This document shows, in pieces, positions 1-4,766 of a stretch of DNA of 6,865 bases. The stretch spans positions 1 through 6,865 of the forward strand of contig CAVDWX010000104.1 of assembly GCA_963612735.1 (NCBI GenBank). Reading direction: 5' to 3'. Position numbers and translations under genes: made by a program. Each line of letters starts with the position of its first letter. Positions within the stretch are counted from its first letter, which is position 1. The DNA comes from CAVDWX01 sp963612735. Lineage in GTDB: Bacteria > Bacillota_I > Bacilli_A > RFN20 > CAG-826. The notes under the pieces are model-generated. The model was not told where the DNA came from. It searched no databases and saw only the letters and a list, made by a program, of their open reading frames with translations.

Positions 1-23
1 TTCGAGAAAGGAAAACAAAAATA

Positions 24-110
24 ATGATTAGTTCAAATGATTTAAAACCAGGTCAGCGACTTATGCAACTAATCAGCACAATAAAAACACCAGTAAATTA
101 CTTTATTTAA
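24..110 (+). CDS. Possible 28-codon short ORF, or end of a gene entering from the left
   Basis: ATG at 24 follows a purine-rich stretch (GAGAAAGGA at 4-12) and opens a 28-codon frame ending in TAA at 108-110. The peptide begins MISSNDLKPGQRL. The same frame is also open back to position 3, so this may be the C-terminal end of a gene cut by the window edge. After the TAA the frame stays open for 29 more codons to a TGA at 198-200 with protein-like composition, so a gene interrupted by a nonsense codon is a third possibility. An AAAGGAG sequence at 109-115 sits just after the stop but is not followed by a well-spaced start. No family recognised; a chance ORF is quite possible. Confidence 0.25.
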   Translation: MISSNDLKPGQRLMQLISTIKTPVNYFI

Positions 111-154
111 AGGAGATTTGAAGGTAACTTCGACTTATTAAAATTGATAAAATC

Positions 155-191
155 CGACACATTCCGAAAAAAGCGTGTTCAAAGTGTGTCG
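155..191. repeat. Inverted repeat CGACACA / TGTGTCG
   Basis: The arms CGACACA (155-161) and TGTGTCG (185-191) are perfect 7-bp complements separated by 23 bases. No T-tract follows on either strand, so it is not an intrinsic terminator. It could be an operator or a structural element of the leader region before the 417 gene. Confidence 0.35.
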
Positions 192-227
192 AAAACATGA
201 ACAAAAAATATATGGCTCCACATCCCT

Positions 228-298
228 AATATTTATTTACTTATATAAAAAAATAAGGGCTCTTATTCTTCTATATGAATAAATAAATATTTTTTTAT
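228..298 (+). terminator. Long AT-rich hairpin followed by T-tract
   Basis: Bases 228-257 pair with 262-291 around a GGCT loop: 26 Watson-Crick pairs, one G-T and three mismatches over 30 positions, with AATAAG/CTTATT closest to the loop. A run of T (290-297) follows on the plus strand, so a rightward transcript could terminate here and insulate the promoter at 317-345. The stem is nearly all A/T, unlike a classical terminator. It might instead be a structural element such as a single-strand origin or a small mobile-element remnant; GGCTC recurs at 214-218, 258-262 (as GGCTC) and 301-305. Confidence 0.4.
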
Positions 299-316
299 TT
301 GGCTCTTCGCACCTGA

Positions 317-345
317 TTGATTGCCTGTGACTAAAATTATATAAT
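317..345 (+). promoter_or_regulatory. sigmaA-type promoter for the 417 gene
   Basis: TTGATT (317-322) and a consensus TATAAT (340-345) are separated by exactly 17 bases. The expected start point is near 352, which lies inside the first TTTAACTTAGA repeat (349-359); the second copy (387-397) lies between the start point and the ribosome binding site. This placement is what would be expected for an operator that blocks initiation or early elongation. Confidence 0.65.
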
Positions 346-348
346 TAT

Positions 349-402
349 TTTAACTTAGATGATTCCAAGAATAATTATATCGAGTCTTTAACTTAGAGAA
401 TC
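349..402. repeat. Two direct repeats TTTAACTTAGA, putative operator
   Basis: TTTAACTTAGA occurs at 349-359 and 387-397, followed by GATGATTC and GAATC respectively. The octamer ATAATTAT also precedes both copies (341-348 and 371-378). The core TTTAACTTA recurs three times in exact form in the 1835-1895 array, so one DNA-binding protein may recognise both places. Confidence 0.5.
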
Positions 403-416
403 TAATAGGAGGCAAT

Positions 417-1379
417 ATGGGCATACTACAATTTTTTTCTTACTTCTTCGAACCTAAATCAACTGATAATAACAACGAGCCAAAGGAAGAGAAGCAACAG
501 GATATTAAAACAGAAAACGACAAGCCACATCTTTCTTTGGATCAAGTTAGAGATGAATTAATAACTATGAACACTGTAATAAAGAGCGCATCTAAATTAA
601 TAGATACTAAGCTGCCTTATACAAGATTACGTTCAGCTCAATTATTAACATGGGAAGAGGACTTGCTTACTCCAACTGGCAAGGAAAAGAAAATTCCGTT
701 TACGCTTATATTCCAAGTTGATAATAACCAGTTAGGCACTATGCGATTTTTTAAAGATAAGACTATAGCATCTATCAAGGTGACTACTTGGAGAAAGGAT
801 GAAGGATGGACTATAAAAACTAACAATGATGGTTCTCTTACTGTTAGTACGATTGATTATATAAATATGGCTACTGAAGGTAGAAGAAAGCGTATTTATG
901 ACCTCAATCCTAAGCCTAAAAGAAAAATTGTAAGAAAAGACACTGGCAATAAATATAAACCAACAGAGATTGACAGAATGCAACACCAATCTGCGTCTAA
1001 AGAATATGTTAAAGCTATAACTGAATATTTTTATAATGATTATCCTGTTAAACCATTTATATCACTCGATAGAGAAAAGAATACAAATTGGATAGAGCAA
1101 GCGAAGATGTTTGGTGCTACGCCACACGAATTCAATATGACTCCATTTAAAGATGGATATTTGCAAGGACACATCTATATGCTTTACTGGTTAACTAAAT
1201 TTAATCCCGAATTTAGAAGAGTTCCTTCCTACTTTGAATATGAGTATGGCATTGAATTTTTTAAAGAGTTAAATCTTCTAAAAGAAATGAACTTAATTGA
1301 CTCTACTAATCATGTTACTAAAAAAGGACACAATTTAATGATGAAACATAAAGAAGTATTCGAAGAGAGTATTCAATAG
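417..1379 (+). CDS. Orphan 320-residue protein, candidate DNA-binding initiator or partition factor (function unknown)
   Basis: I do not recognise a named family. The start follows AGGAGG (407-412) with a short 4-base spacer and has its own promoter. Visible parts: a short hydrophobic N-terminus (MGILQFFSYFF), a charged low-complexity linker at about 13-40, a mixed alpha/beta region at about 41-150, and a strongly basic stretch at about 155-181 (GRRKRI, KPKRKIVRK) that could contact nucleic acid. A C-terminal segment at about 269-310 (VPSYFEYEYGIEFFKEL, then NLIDSTNHVTKKG) resembles the winged-helix-like 'YFEYxYGI ... L ... lT.kG' tail common in Firmicute phage proteins; that resemblance is from memory. 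It is the only plus-strand gene and lies between TTTAACTTA operators and a 1.3-kb repeat region, so a replication-initiator, partition or regulatory role is inferred from context. No transmembrane segment or catalytic signature was seen. Confidence 0.85.
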   Translation: MGILQFFSYFFEPKSTDNNNEPKEEKQQDIKTENDKPHLSLDQVRDELITMNTVIKSASKLIDTKLPYTRLRSAQLLTWEEDLLTPTGKEKKIPFTLIFQVDNNQLGTMRFFKDKTIASIKVTTWRKDEGWTIKTNNDGSLTVSTIDYINMATEGRRKRIYDLNPKPKRKIVRKDTGNKYKPTEIDRMQHQSASKEYVKAITEYFYNDYPVKPFISLDREKNTNWIEQAKMFGATPHEFNMTPFKDGYLQGHIYMLYWLTKFNPEFRRVPSYFEYEYGIEFFKELNLLKEMNLIDSTNHVTKKGHNLMMKHKEVFEESIQ

Positions 1380-1445
1380 TATCATTTGAGTTAAAATGAC
1401 ACCGTTAAAGATAAAAATGACCCAATTGAATTTACTACAATAAAA

Positions 1446-1504
1446 GGAAGTCGCACACTGAATTAATGATTGTATAAGAAAAGAAAGTTAAATGTACGAC
1501 TCCC
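1446..1504. repeat. Imperfect inverted repeat downstream of the 417 gene
   Basis: GGAAGTCGCAC (1446-1456) and GTACGACTCCC (1494-1504) pair at 9 of 11 positions with a 37-base loop. No T-tract follows, so it is not a standard terminator for the plus-strand gene, and I see no other one close behind that gene. Confidence 0.2.
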
Positions 1505-1663
1505 TGTAAATAATATACCAAATAAAAGTGACAAAATAATTACAAAACGTCAAAATTTCAATTTATTTTTAAGTCCAAACCGTCATTATTTCAACATTGT
1601 AAAATAAAAACGTATTTTCTGTTTTTAATTATAAAACTTATAGAATTATTTACTGTAAAATCA

Positions 1664-1708
1664 GATATCTACGCCATTTTTGTTTTTATCTGTTTTTATG
1701 TAGATATC
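1664..1708. repeat. Inverted repeat GATATCTAC / GTAGATATC enclosing a tandem 10-mer
   Basis: Perfect 9-bp arms lie at 1664-1672 and 1700-1708. The intervening 27 bases include a near-perfect tandem duplication, TGTTTTTATC TGTTTTTATG (1681-1700). It may be an operator dyad or part of an origin; no T-tract in terminator position. Confidence 0.4.
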
Positions 1709-1834
1709 AAGTGTCACTTTTGATTTGCATAAAATTTGATATTTTGTTGCTTTTTCGTGCTATATTGAGCAGATTAAACTTGCGTTTTCGTGAAGGCTTA
1801 TTTCAAATGTGCAGAAAATACAAAGAATTACTTA

Positions 1835-1895
1835 TTTTAACTTAAAAATTGCTTTTTAACTTAATTAAAGTTAAATTACAGAATTTAAGTTAAAA
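1835..1895. repeat. Symmetric array of TTTTAACTTAA sites
   Basis: TTTTAACTTAA is exact at 1835-1845 and 1854-1864 on the plus strand and inverted at 1885-1895 (TTAAGTTAAAA); a partial inverted copy, AAAGTTAAA, lies at 1867-1875. The two forward and two inverted sites are arranged around the palindrome TTAATTAA (1861-1868). Near matches occur at 1387-1395, 1484-1492 and 2062-2070. This is the kind of array bound by a regulator, initiator or partition adaptor. Confidence 0.55.
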
Positions 1896-2019
1896 GTATG
1901 ACTTATTACAACTCATCAAGTTTAAATATCACGCACAAAATCATAGCTAGATTTAGATCAATTTACACATAATCTGCTGAAGATAACCATAGATTATTTT
2001 CTTATTTCAGTTTTTAGCT

Positions 2020-2066
2020 TTAAATTGAAATAAGGGAAGGATATATCGCTTCTTATTTCAATTTAA
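2020..2066. repeat. Perfect 15-bp inverted repeat with 17-base spacer
   Basis: TTAAATTGAAATAAG (2020-2034) and CTTATTTCAATTTAA (2052-2066) are perfect complements; the spacer (2035-2051) contains the 8-bp palindrome GATATATC (2039-2046). A third partial copy, CTTATTTCA, occurs at 2001-2009. No T-tract follows, so a cruciform or protein-binding dyad is more likely than a terminator. Confidence 0.6.
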
Positions 2067-2138
2067 CTTGTTTGTAACACATTACTTAAACAAGTTTGAT
2101 AAGAGACTGATTGGAGCTTATCGGAACAAATCCTCCTG

Positions 2139-2194
2139 TATCGGCAAAATAGCTAAGGGTTTTGTTCAGATTCTTTGTTAGAGTTTTGCCGATA
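2139..2194. repeat. Perfect 11-bp inverted repeat TATCGGCAAAA / TTTTGCCGATA
   Basis: The arms are 2139-2149 and 2184-2194, 34 bases apart. An additional TATCGG lies at 2119-2124, exactly 20 bp before the left arm, giving two direct half sites and one inverted half site. Binding-site character is inferred. Confidence 0.5.
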
Positions 2195-2199
2195 AATCC

Positions 2200-2240
2200 A
2201 AAAAGTATAAAGAATTCTAAAAAGTATAAAAGGGTATAAA
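2200..2240. repeat. AT-rich direct repeats AAAAAGTATAAA
   Basis: AAAAAGTATAAA occurs at 2200-2211 and 2219-2230; GTATAAA recurs at 2234-2240. The stretch is A-rich on one strand and could be an easily melted element beside the dyads, but repeats of this kind also arise by slippage. Confidence 0.35.
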
Positions 2241-2259
2241 AGAGGTTGCTGAGGAGTTT

Positions 2260-2300
2260 TAGGGAACTTTTCAAGCTAAAACAACATCAAAAGTTCCCTA
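2260..2300. repeat. Perfect 12-bp inverted repeat TAGGGAACTTTT / AAAAGTTCCCTA
   Basis: The arms are 2260-2271 and 2289-2300, with a 17-base spacer, the same spacer length as the repeat at 2020-2066. Neither strand continues into a T-tract, which argues against a terminator. It lies directly before the iteron-like repeats. Confidence 0.6.
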
Positions 2301-2310
2301 TATCAGAACG

Positions 2311-2407
2311 AAAAGTGGGCATTGCCTCGATAAAAACGGACATTCAGCGTTCAAAAGTGGACATTGGAGGTTGATTTGAGTACTTGAGAGCCTCAAAAGT
2401 GGACATT
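2311..2407 (+). repeat. Iteron-like direct repeats AAAAGTGGACATT
   Basis: Copies lie at 2311-2323 (one change, G for A), 2333-2345 (AAAACGGACATT type), 2353-2365 (exact) and 2395-2407 (exact). Start-to-start spacings are 22, 20 and 42 bp, so all fall on one face of the helix at about two turns, with one slot at about 2374 occupied only by a very degenerate copy. Such phasing is typical of initiator-binding iterons of theta plasmids and of partition sites. Subterminal transposase-binding repeats of an IS21-type element are an alternative, but no transposase gene or second end is present. Confidence 0.55.
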
Positions 2408-2520
2408 CGCGTGAAGGTAGGGGAGAGTTGGAATTTATCCGTAATCGCCATTCTTCACAATTTGACATAATAACCATCGCCACAACCCCGAAACAACCAC
2501 ATCGTTTTTCCGACGATTGG

Positions 2521-2535
2521 CGGGAAATTTTCCCG
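2521..2535. repeat. GC-flanked palindrome CGGGAAATTTTCCCG
   Basis: Perfect 7-bp arms CGGGAAA and TTTCCCG meet around a single T. TTGGCG occurs on both sides (2517-2522 and 2540-2545). The sequence is compact enough to be an operator. Confidence 0.4.
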
Positions 2536-2618
2536 ATACTTGGCGAATGAGTCAGATAATAAAACTATAGATTTGCTCCACATACTAACATAAAAATACA
2601 GTGAGAGGAGAAAATATA

Positions 2619-2680
2619 ATATTAGCTCATATATTAGCTAAAACCATACGAAATCCATTGAAATAGATAATATATTATCT
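2619..2680. repeat. ATATTAGCT direct repeat and 16-bp perfect palindrome
   Basis: ATATTAGCT is repeated at 2619-2627 and 2631-2639 (12 bp apart). AGATAATATATTATCT at 2665-2680 is a perfect palindrome ending five bases from the A-run of the operon terminator. It could be an operator or add to the terminator structure; at this base composition some self-complementarity is expected by chance. Confidence 0.35.
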
Positions 2681-2684
2681 CTAC

Positions 2685-2708
2685 AAAAAAGGCAGACGTT
2701 AGTCTGCC
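2685..2708 (-). terminator. Intrinsic terminator of the minus-strand gene cluster
   Basis: Read on the minus strand, GGCAGAC (2708-2702), loop TAAC, GTCTGCC (2697-2691) and then six T (2690-2685). It begins 25 bases after the stop codon of the HTH gene, and no minus-strand gene follows. The plus strand lacks a T-run, so it works in one direction only. Confidence 0.9.
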
Positions 2709-2733
2709 AAAGTATAATTGTTGATTTTATTGT

Positions 2734-3024
2734 TTAAATAGCTTCTTGTATTCCTTTTAATTCCTTTTGGCTTTCTACATAAACCAATGATCTAATAGCG
2801 TTTTCTCGATTACTTACATCTAAACCGACATACTCCTCCATGAATCGTTCTAATTCTCGTTGAGAATACATATAATTACGTCCTGTTTTAATCGCTCTTA
2901 ATACACCTACTTCACGTAGCATGGTTACATTATCTTTGTTGCAATTTAATATTTCAGCTATATCGGCTTGTGTGAGCATCTTTAGCTTTGATATCGTTAA
3001 TTTATTCGTCTCGCAACTATTCAT
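2734..3024 (-). CDS. Small winged-HTH DNA-binding protein (MerR/excisionase-like)
   Basis: The 96-residue protein has a helix-turn-helix at about residues 17-37 (LTQADIAEILNCNKDNVTML) followed by a wing-like segment GVLRAIKTGRNYMYSQRELERFM at about 40-61. That is the layout of the helix_turn_17/excisionase-type domain, in which 'GR.Y.YS..EL..F' follows the recognition helix. The C-terminal third is probably helical and may serve oligomerisation. It is the last gene before the terminator and overlaps the preceding gene by 8 bases, so it is probably translationally coupled; its own ribosome site is weak (GGA about 14 bases upstream). A role in excision, phage regulation or binding the adjacent repeat region is possible; target unknown. 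There is no integrase in the window. Confidence 0.85.
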   Translation of the reverse strand: MNSCETNKLTISKLKMLTQADIAEILNCNKDNVTMLREVGVLRAIKTGRNYMYSQRELERFMEEYVGLDVSNRENAIRSLVYVESQKELKGIQEAI

Positions 3025-3361
3025 TTTTATTATTTAATTCCATTGTGGTCATAATACAATAATTGGCTAAATCCAATAGGGAATCTTCAAGCGATTCGTC
3101 AGTATCACCACCATCTTCTTTCGACAAGATTAGCTGTTTGATTCTGTTATACTTATCAGACATTCTAGTGAGAGCTGCGATGTAGCCAAACTCTCTCACT
3201 GACTGTCCAAATGAGTCTCCATATTTGCTGTTTTTAAGCTTGTAGACATCGTTTAGCGAATTGCATATCTTTTTATGTCTTGTGACTAAATCACCGTCTA
3301 ACGCATCGTATGATATGTCATATGAGGTTAGAATTACTTTTTCTTTTATATTAAGTGCCAC
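3017..3361 (-). CDS. DUF1599 / nucleotide modification associated domain 1 (Nmad1) protein
   Basis: I place the start at a GTG (3361-3359), 11 bases after GGAGG within AAAGGAGGAG; the longer frame to 3412 would lie deep inside the dUTPase gene and has no comparable ribosome site. The 114-residue product carries the core of the DUF1599/Nmad1 family (PF07659, from memory): YGDSFGQSVREFGYIAALTR at residues 47-66, then MSDKYNRIKQLI, and ESLEDSLLDLANYCIMTTMEL at about 89-109, an acidic helix pattern like all-alpha nucleotide hydrolases. The family is common in phages and is associated with nucleotide or DNA-base modification; the exact reaction is not established. It overlaps the dUTPase stop by 11 bases, so the two are likely co-translated. 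Confidence 0.85.
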   Translation of the reverse strand: MALNIKEKVILTSYDISYDALDGDLVTRHKKICNSLNDVYKLKNSKYGDSFGQSVREFGYIAALTRMSDKYNRIKQLILSKEDGGDTDESLEDSLLDLANYCIMTTMELNNKNE

Positions 3362-3824
3362 TAGAACCAACTCCTCCTTTACGAGAATTCTCGGCTTTAT
3401 CATAATCAGCAACCAAATATTTCATAAAGATACCTTGTACAACTCTATCTCCCTTGCTAATTACAGCTTCTTTATCAGAACAGTTATAAAATTTAAAACC
3501 AATATTTCCGTCATTGTCTGTATTTTCGAAATAATCACAGTCAATAACGCCAGTTCCATTTGCTAATACAAGTCCTTTTTTAAGTCCTAACGAGCTACGA
3601 ACATAAAGTTGTAAAACTTCATCATCTTCCATATAGGCTTTCACATCTGAAAAAATTAACGGAGAATAAGAGTGAGGTTTAACTGTGAAATTAACTGGCG
3701 AATAAAAGTCATAACCAGCGCTGAATTTAGAAGATCGCTTAGGTAATGTAATCGCCACATTCGTCTTTTTCATATCAGCTTTAACTTCTAAAAATCCCCG
3801 TTTTTTAATTCCTACATTCCTCAT
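3351..3824 (-). CDS. dut: dUTP diphosphatase (trimeric type)
   Basis: Hydrolyses dUTP to dUMP and diphosphate, keeping uracil out of DNA and supplying dUMP for thymidylate synthesis. All five trimeric-dUTPase motifs are visible in the 157-residue protein: motif 1 AGYDFY (36-41), motif 2 RSSLG (76-80), motif 3 GVIDCDY (92-98, catalytic Asp95), motif 4 KGDRVVQ (124-130), motif 5 RKGGVGSSG (148-156). The segment DYFENTDNDGNIGF matches the phage/Firmicute subtype with an extended motif 3 loop. In motif 5 Val152 stands where Phe is usual, the residue that normally stacks on the uracil ring. ATG at 3824 is chosen because AGAGGA lies just upstream and it forms an ATGA overlap with the preceding gene; the frame upstream of it is accidental. 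Confidence 0.93.
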   Translation of the reverse strand: MRNVGIKKRGFLEVKADMKKTNVAITLPKRSSKFSAGYDFYSPVNFTVKPHSYSPLIFSDVKAYMEDDEVLQLYVRSSLGLKKGLVLANGTGVIDCDYFENTDNDGNIGFKFYNCSDKEAVISKGDRVVQGIFMKYLVADYDKAENSRKGGVGSSGT

Positions 3825-4075
3825 TTTAATTCCTCTTTCTTCACTGTTTTTTGCCCTAACAATACAAAGCAATCCAGCCAACAATCTCCATTTTTTTGCT
3901 CTTGAACCGTATAATACAACACAGCTTCGTCAATTGCGTCTGGAATTTGATAAACTAAGTCTTTATTATTGATGCACTCAACAGTATAATTTTCTTTTGA
4001 ACTAGGGAATAATTCTCTGTTAAAAATATCTACTTGCTTTTTAAATTTTTCAATTTTCTTTTCTTTATTAAACAT
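3821..4075 (-). CDS. Small orphan protein between thyX-like and dut
   Basis: 84 residues, no recognised family. The N-terminus is lysine-rich and probably helical (NKEKKIEKFKKQVDIFNREL), followed by a region of short strands (YTVECINNKDLVYQIP ... AVLYYTVQEQKNGDCWLDCF) with three cysteines (in VEC, DCW and DCF) and a charged tail. The ribosome site GGAG lies in the end of the ThyX-like gene 6 bases before the ATG, the intergenic gap is 2 bases, and its stop overlaps the dUTPase start as ATGA. Such tight coupling on both sides suggests it works with the nucleotide enzymes, but no function can be read from the sequence. Confidence 0.85.
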   Translation of the reverse strand: MFNKEKKIEKFKKQVDIFNRELFPSSKENYTVECINNKDLVYQIPDAIDEAVLYYTVQEQKNGDCWLDCFVLLGQKTVKKEELK

Positions 4076-4077
4076 CT

Positions 4078-4749
4078 TTACTCCAATCCACTTAAAATTA
4101 GTTCTTTTGCATAGGGAAGTGATTCAATCCACTCTCCAAATGTGTCTACCCATTCTTCTTTTAAACGATGAGGATGATAAACTCTTTGTTTGTAAATATT
4201 AGCAATAGTCTCATAGTTAGCATCCCAATAGCTCGTTTGAATAAAAGATTCAGGTAAAATGCGTTTAGCCAATACCAATAATTGCTCCTTTGTTAAATCA
4301 GTTGACTTAACGCCTAAATACTTAAGACGTAAATCTTCTAATTCTTCAATTACTGGAATAACGATTTGTTTTGCCTTTTCATACACTTCTGATTCTTCGT
4401 CTCCTAAATAAAATAAAGATAAGTCAATCGGATTTTTATTATTTAAAAGCTTATGCATCGTGCTTTCTGAGTTCATAGCAGTAGCCACGCGATATTGATC
4501 CAGTTCTTGAAAGATATACCTAGGCATACTAATCTTTGCTTGAACGTGAATCATTCGTCTAAACTTAGAATGTTCTGTTCCTGCTTTAATTAGATTGGTA
4601 GCTAGTGTCAGGTCGTTATCTCCTAAATATAAAATATCACCATAACGTTTTGTGTCTTTTCTACTGTAACTCTTCATTGGTGCTCTCATGCCTTCTAACG
4701 CAGCGCCAAATCCACTTACTTCGATAGTCTTAATATTAATATCTCCCAT
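4078..4749 (-). CDS. Divergent ThyX-like (Thy1 superfamily-like) phage protein
   Basis: 223 residues, close to the usual 210-250 of flavin-dependent thymidylate synthase ThyX. Residues 51-100 follow the ThyX plan: a helix with LIKAGTEHSKF, then HVQAKISMPRYIFQELDQYR, then VATAMNSESTMHKL. The signature RHRxxSxNExSxRY is degenerate: QYR replaces RHR, Thr stands at the usual Ser, and the RY pair is MH. The same variant (E.DxYxVxTxxNSxSTMHK) is familiar to me from Firmicute phage genomes, where it is annotated as ThyX or hypothetical. It is followed by an Asn-rich insert and a helical C-terminal half ending in a region with YKQRVYHPHRLKEEW. Location before dut and an Nmad1 gene supports a dUMP-related role. 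The start has AAAGAGGG about 6 bases upstream. Whether it methylates dUMP, modifies another base or is inactive is open. Confidence 0.75.
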   Translation of the reverse strand: MGDINIKTIEVSGFGAALEGMRAPMKSYSRKDTKRYGDILYLGDNDLTLATNLIKAGTEHSKFRRMIHVQAKISMPRYIFQELDQYRVATAMNSESTMHKLLNNKNPIDLSLFYLGDEESEVYEKAKQIVIPVIEELEDLRLKYLGVKSTDLTKEQLLVLAKRILPESFIQTSYWDANYETIANIYKQRVYHPHRLKEEWVDTFGEWIESLPYAKELILSGLE

Positions 4750-4766
4750 TTAAACCCTCTTTCTTT

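Larger units (their letters stand above)
1380..2680. other. Gene-free repeat-rich region, candidate origin or cis-regulatory locus
   Basis: No frame here has a credible start, ribosome binding site and protein-like composition together. The region holds direct repeats of AAAATGAC (1393-1400, 1414-1421; 21 bp apart), AAAAGTGACA (1524-1533) and its inverse TGTCACTTTT (1712-1721), the TTTAACTTA array, GTATAAA direct repeats (2205, 2224, 2234), the AAAAGTGGACATT iteron-like set and at least six inverted repeats. It is very AT-rich from 1500 to 2100 and less so from 2300 to 2550. Iterons plus an AT-rich stretch beside an orphan gene fit a theta-type origin or partition site; this is inference. Confidence 0.5.

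Noticed and set aside
111..200. 29-codon open frame continuing after the stop at 108-110
   Set aside because: Composition is protein-like (FEGNFDLLKLIKSDTFRKKR), but there is no start codon with a proper site and a run of this length can arise by chance; mentioned only as a possible decayed gene end.
1807..1845. 12-codon ATG frame after GAAGG
   Set aside because: Too short and runs into the TTTTAACTTAA array; chance ORF.
2086..2274. Minus-strand frame of 62 codons, hydrophobic
   Set aside because: Starts with TTG inside an inverted repeat, lacks a ribosome site and runs through two dyads; hydrophobicity follows from AT-rich codons.
2311..2407. CRISPR array
   Set aside because: Repeats are 13 bp with about 8-bp gaps, far too short for CRISPR repeats and spacers; no cas genes.
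2298..2483. Minus-strand frame of 61 codons with a repeated Cys-Pro-Leu pattern
   Set aside because: The apparent Cys-Pro repeats are just the translated AAAAGTGGACATT iterons; no ribosome site and no protein-like composition.
2601..2658. GAGAGGAG followed by an open frame beginning with ATA
   Set aside because: No ATG, GTG or TTG at a suitable distance, and the frame is under 20 codons; not listed as a gene.
3362..3412. N-terminal extension of the Nmad1 frame to 3412, within the dUTPase gene
   Set aside because: The GTG at 3361 has an AAAGGAGGAG site in front, while the upstream start would overlap the dUTPase gene by 62 bases and has no such site.
3261..3566. Plus-strand frames inside the minus-strand cluster (3261-3566, 5579-5803, 5897-6085, 6489-6671)
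   Set aside because: They lie opposite well-supported genes, lack ribosome sites and have compositions expected of antisense AT-rich DNA.
3825..3884. Upstream extension of the dUTPase frame to 3884
   Set aside because: The internal ATG at 3824 has a good ribosome site and an ATGA overlap; the 20 extra residues lie over another gene and are not dUTPase-like.
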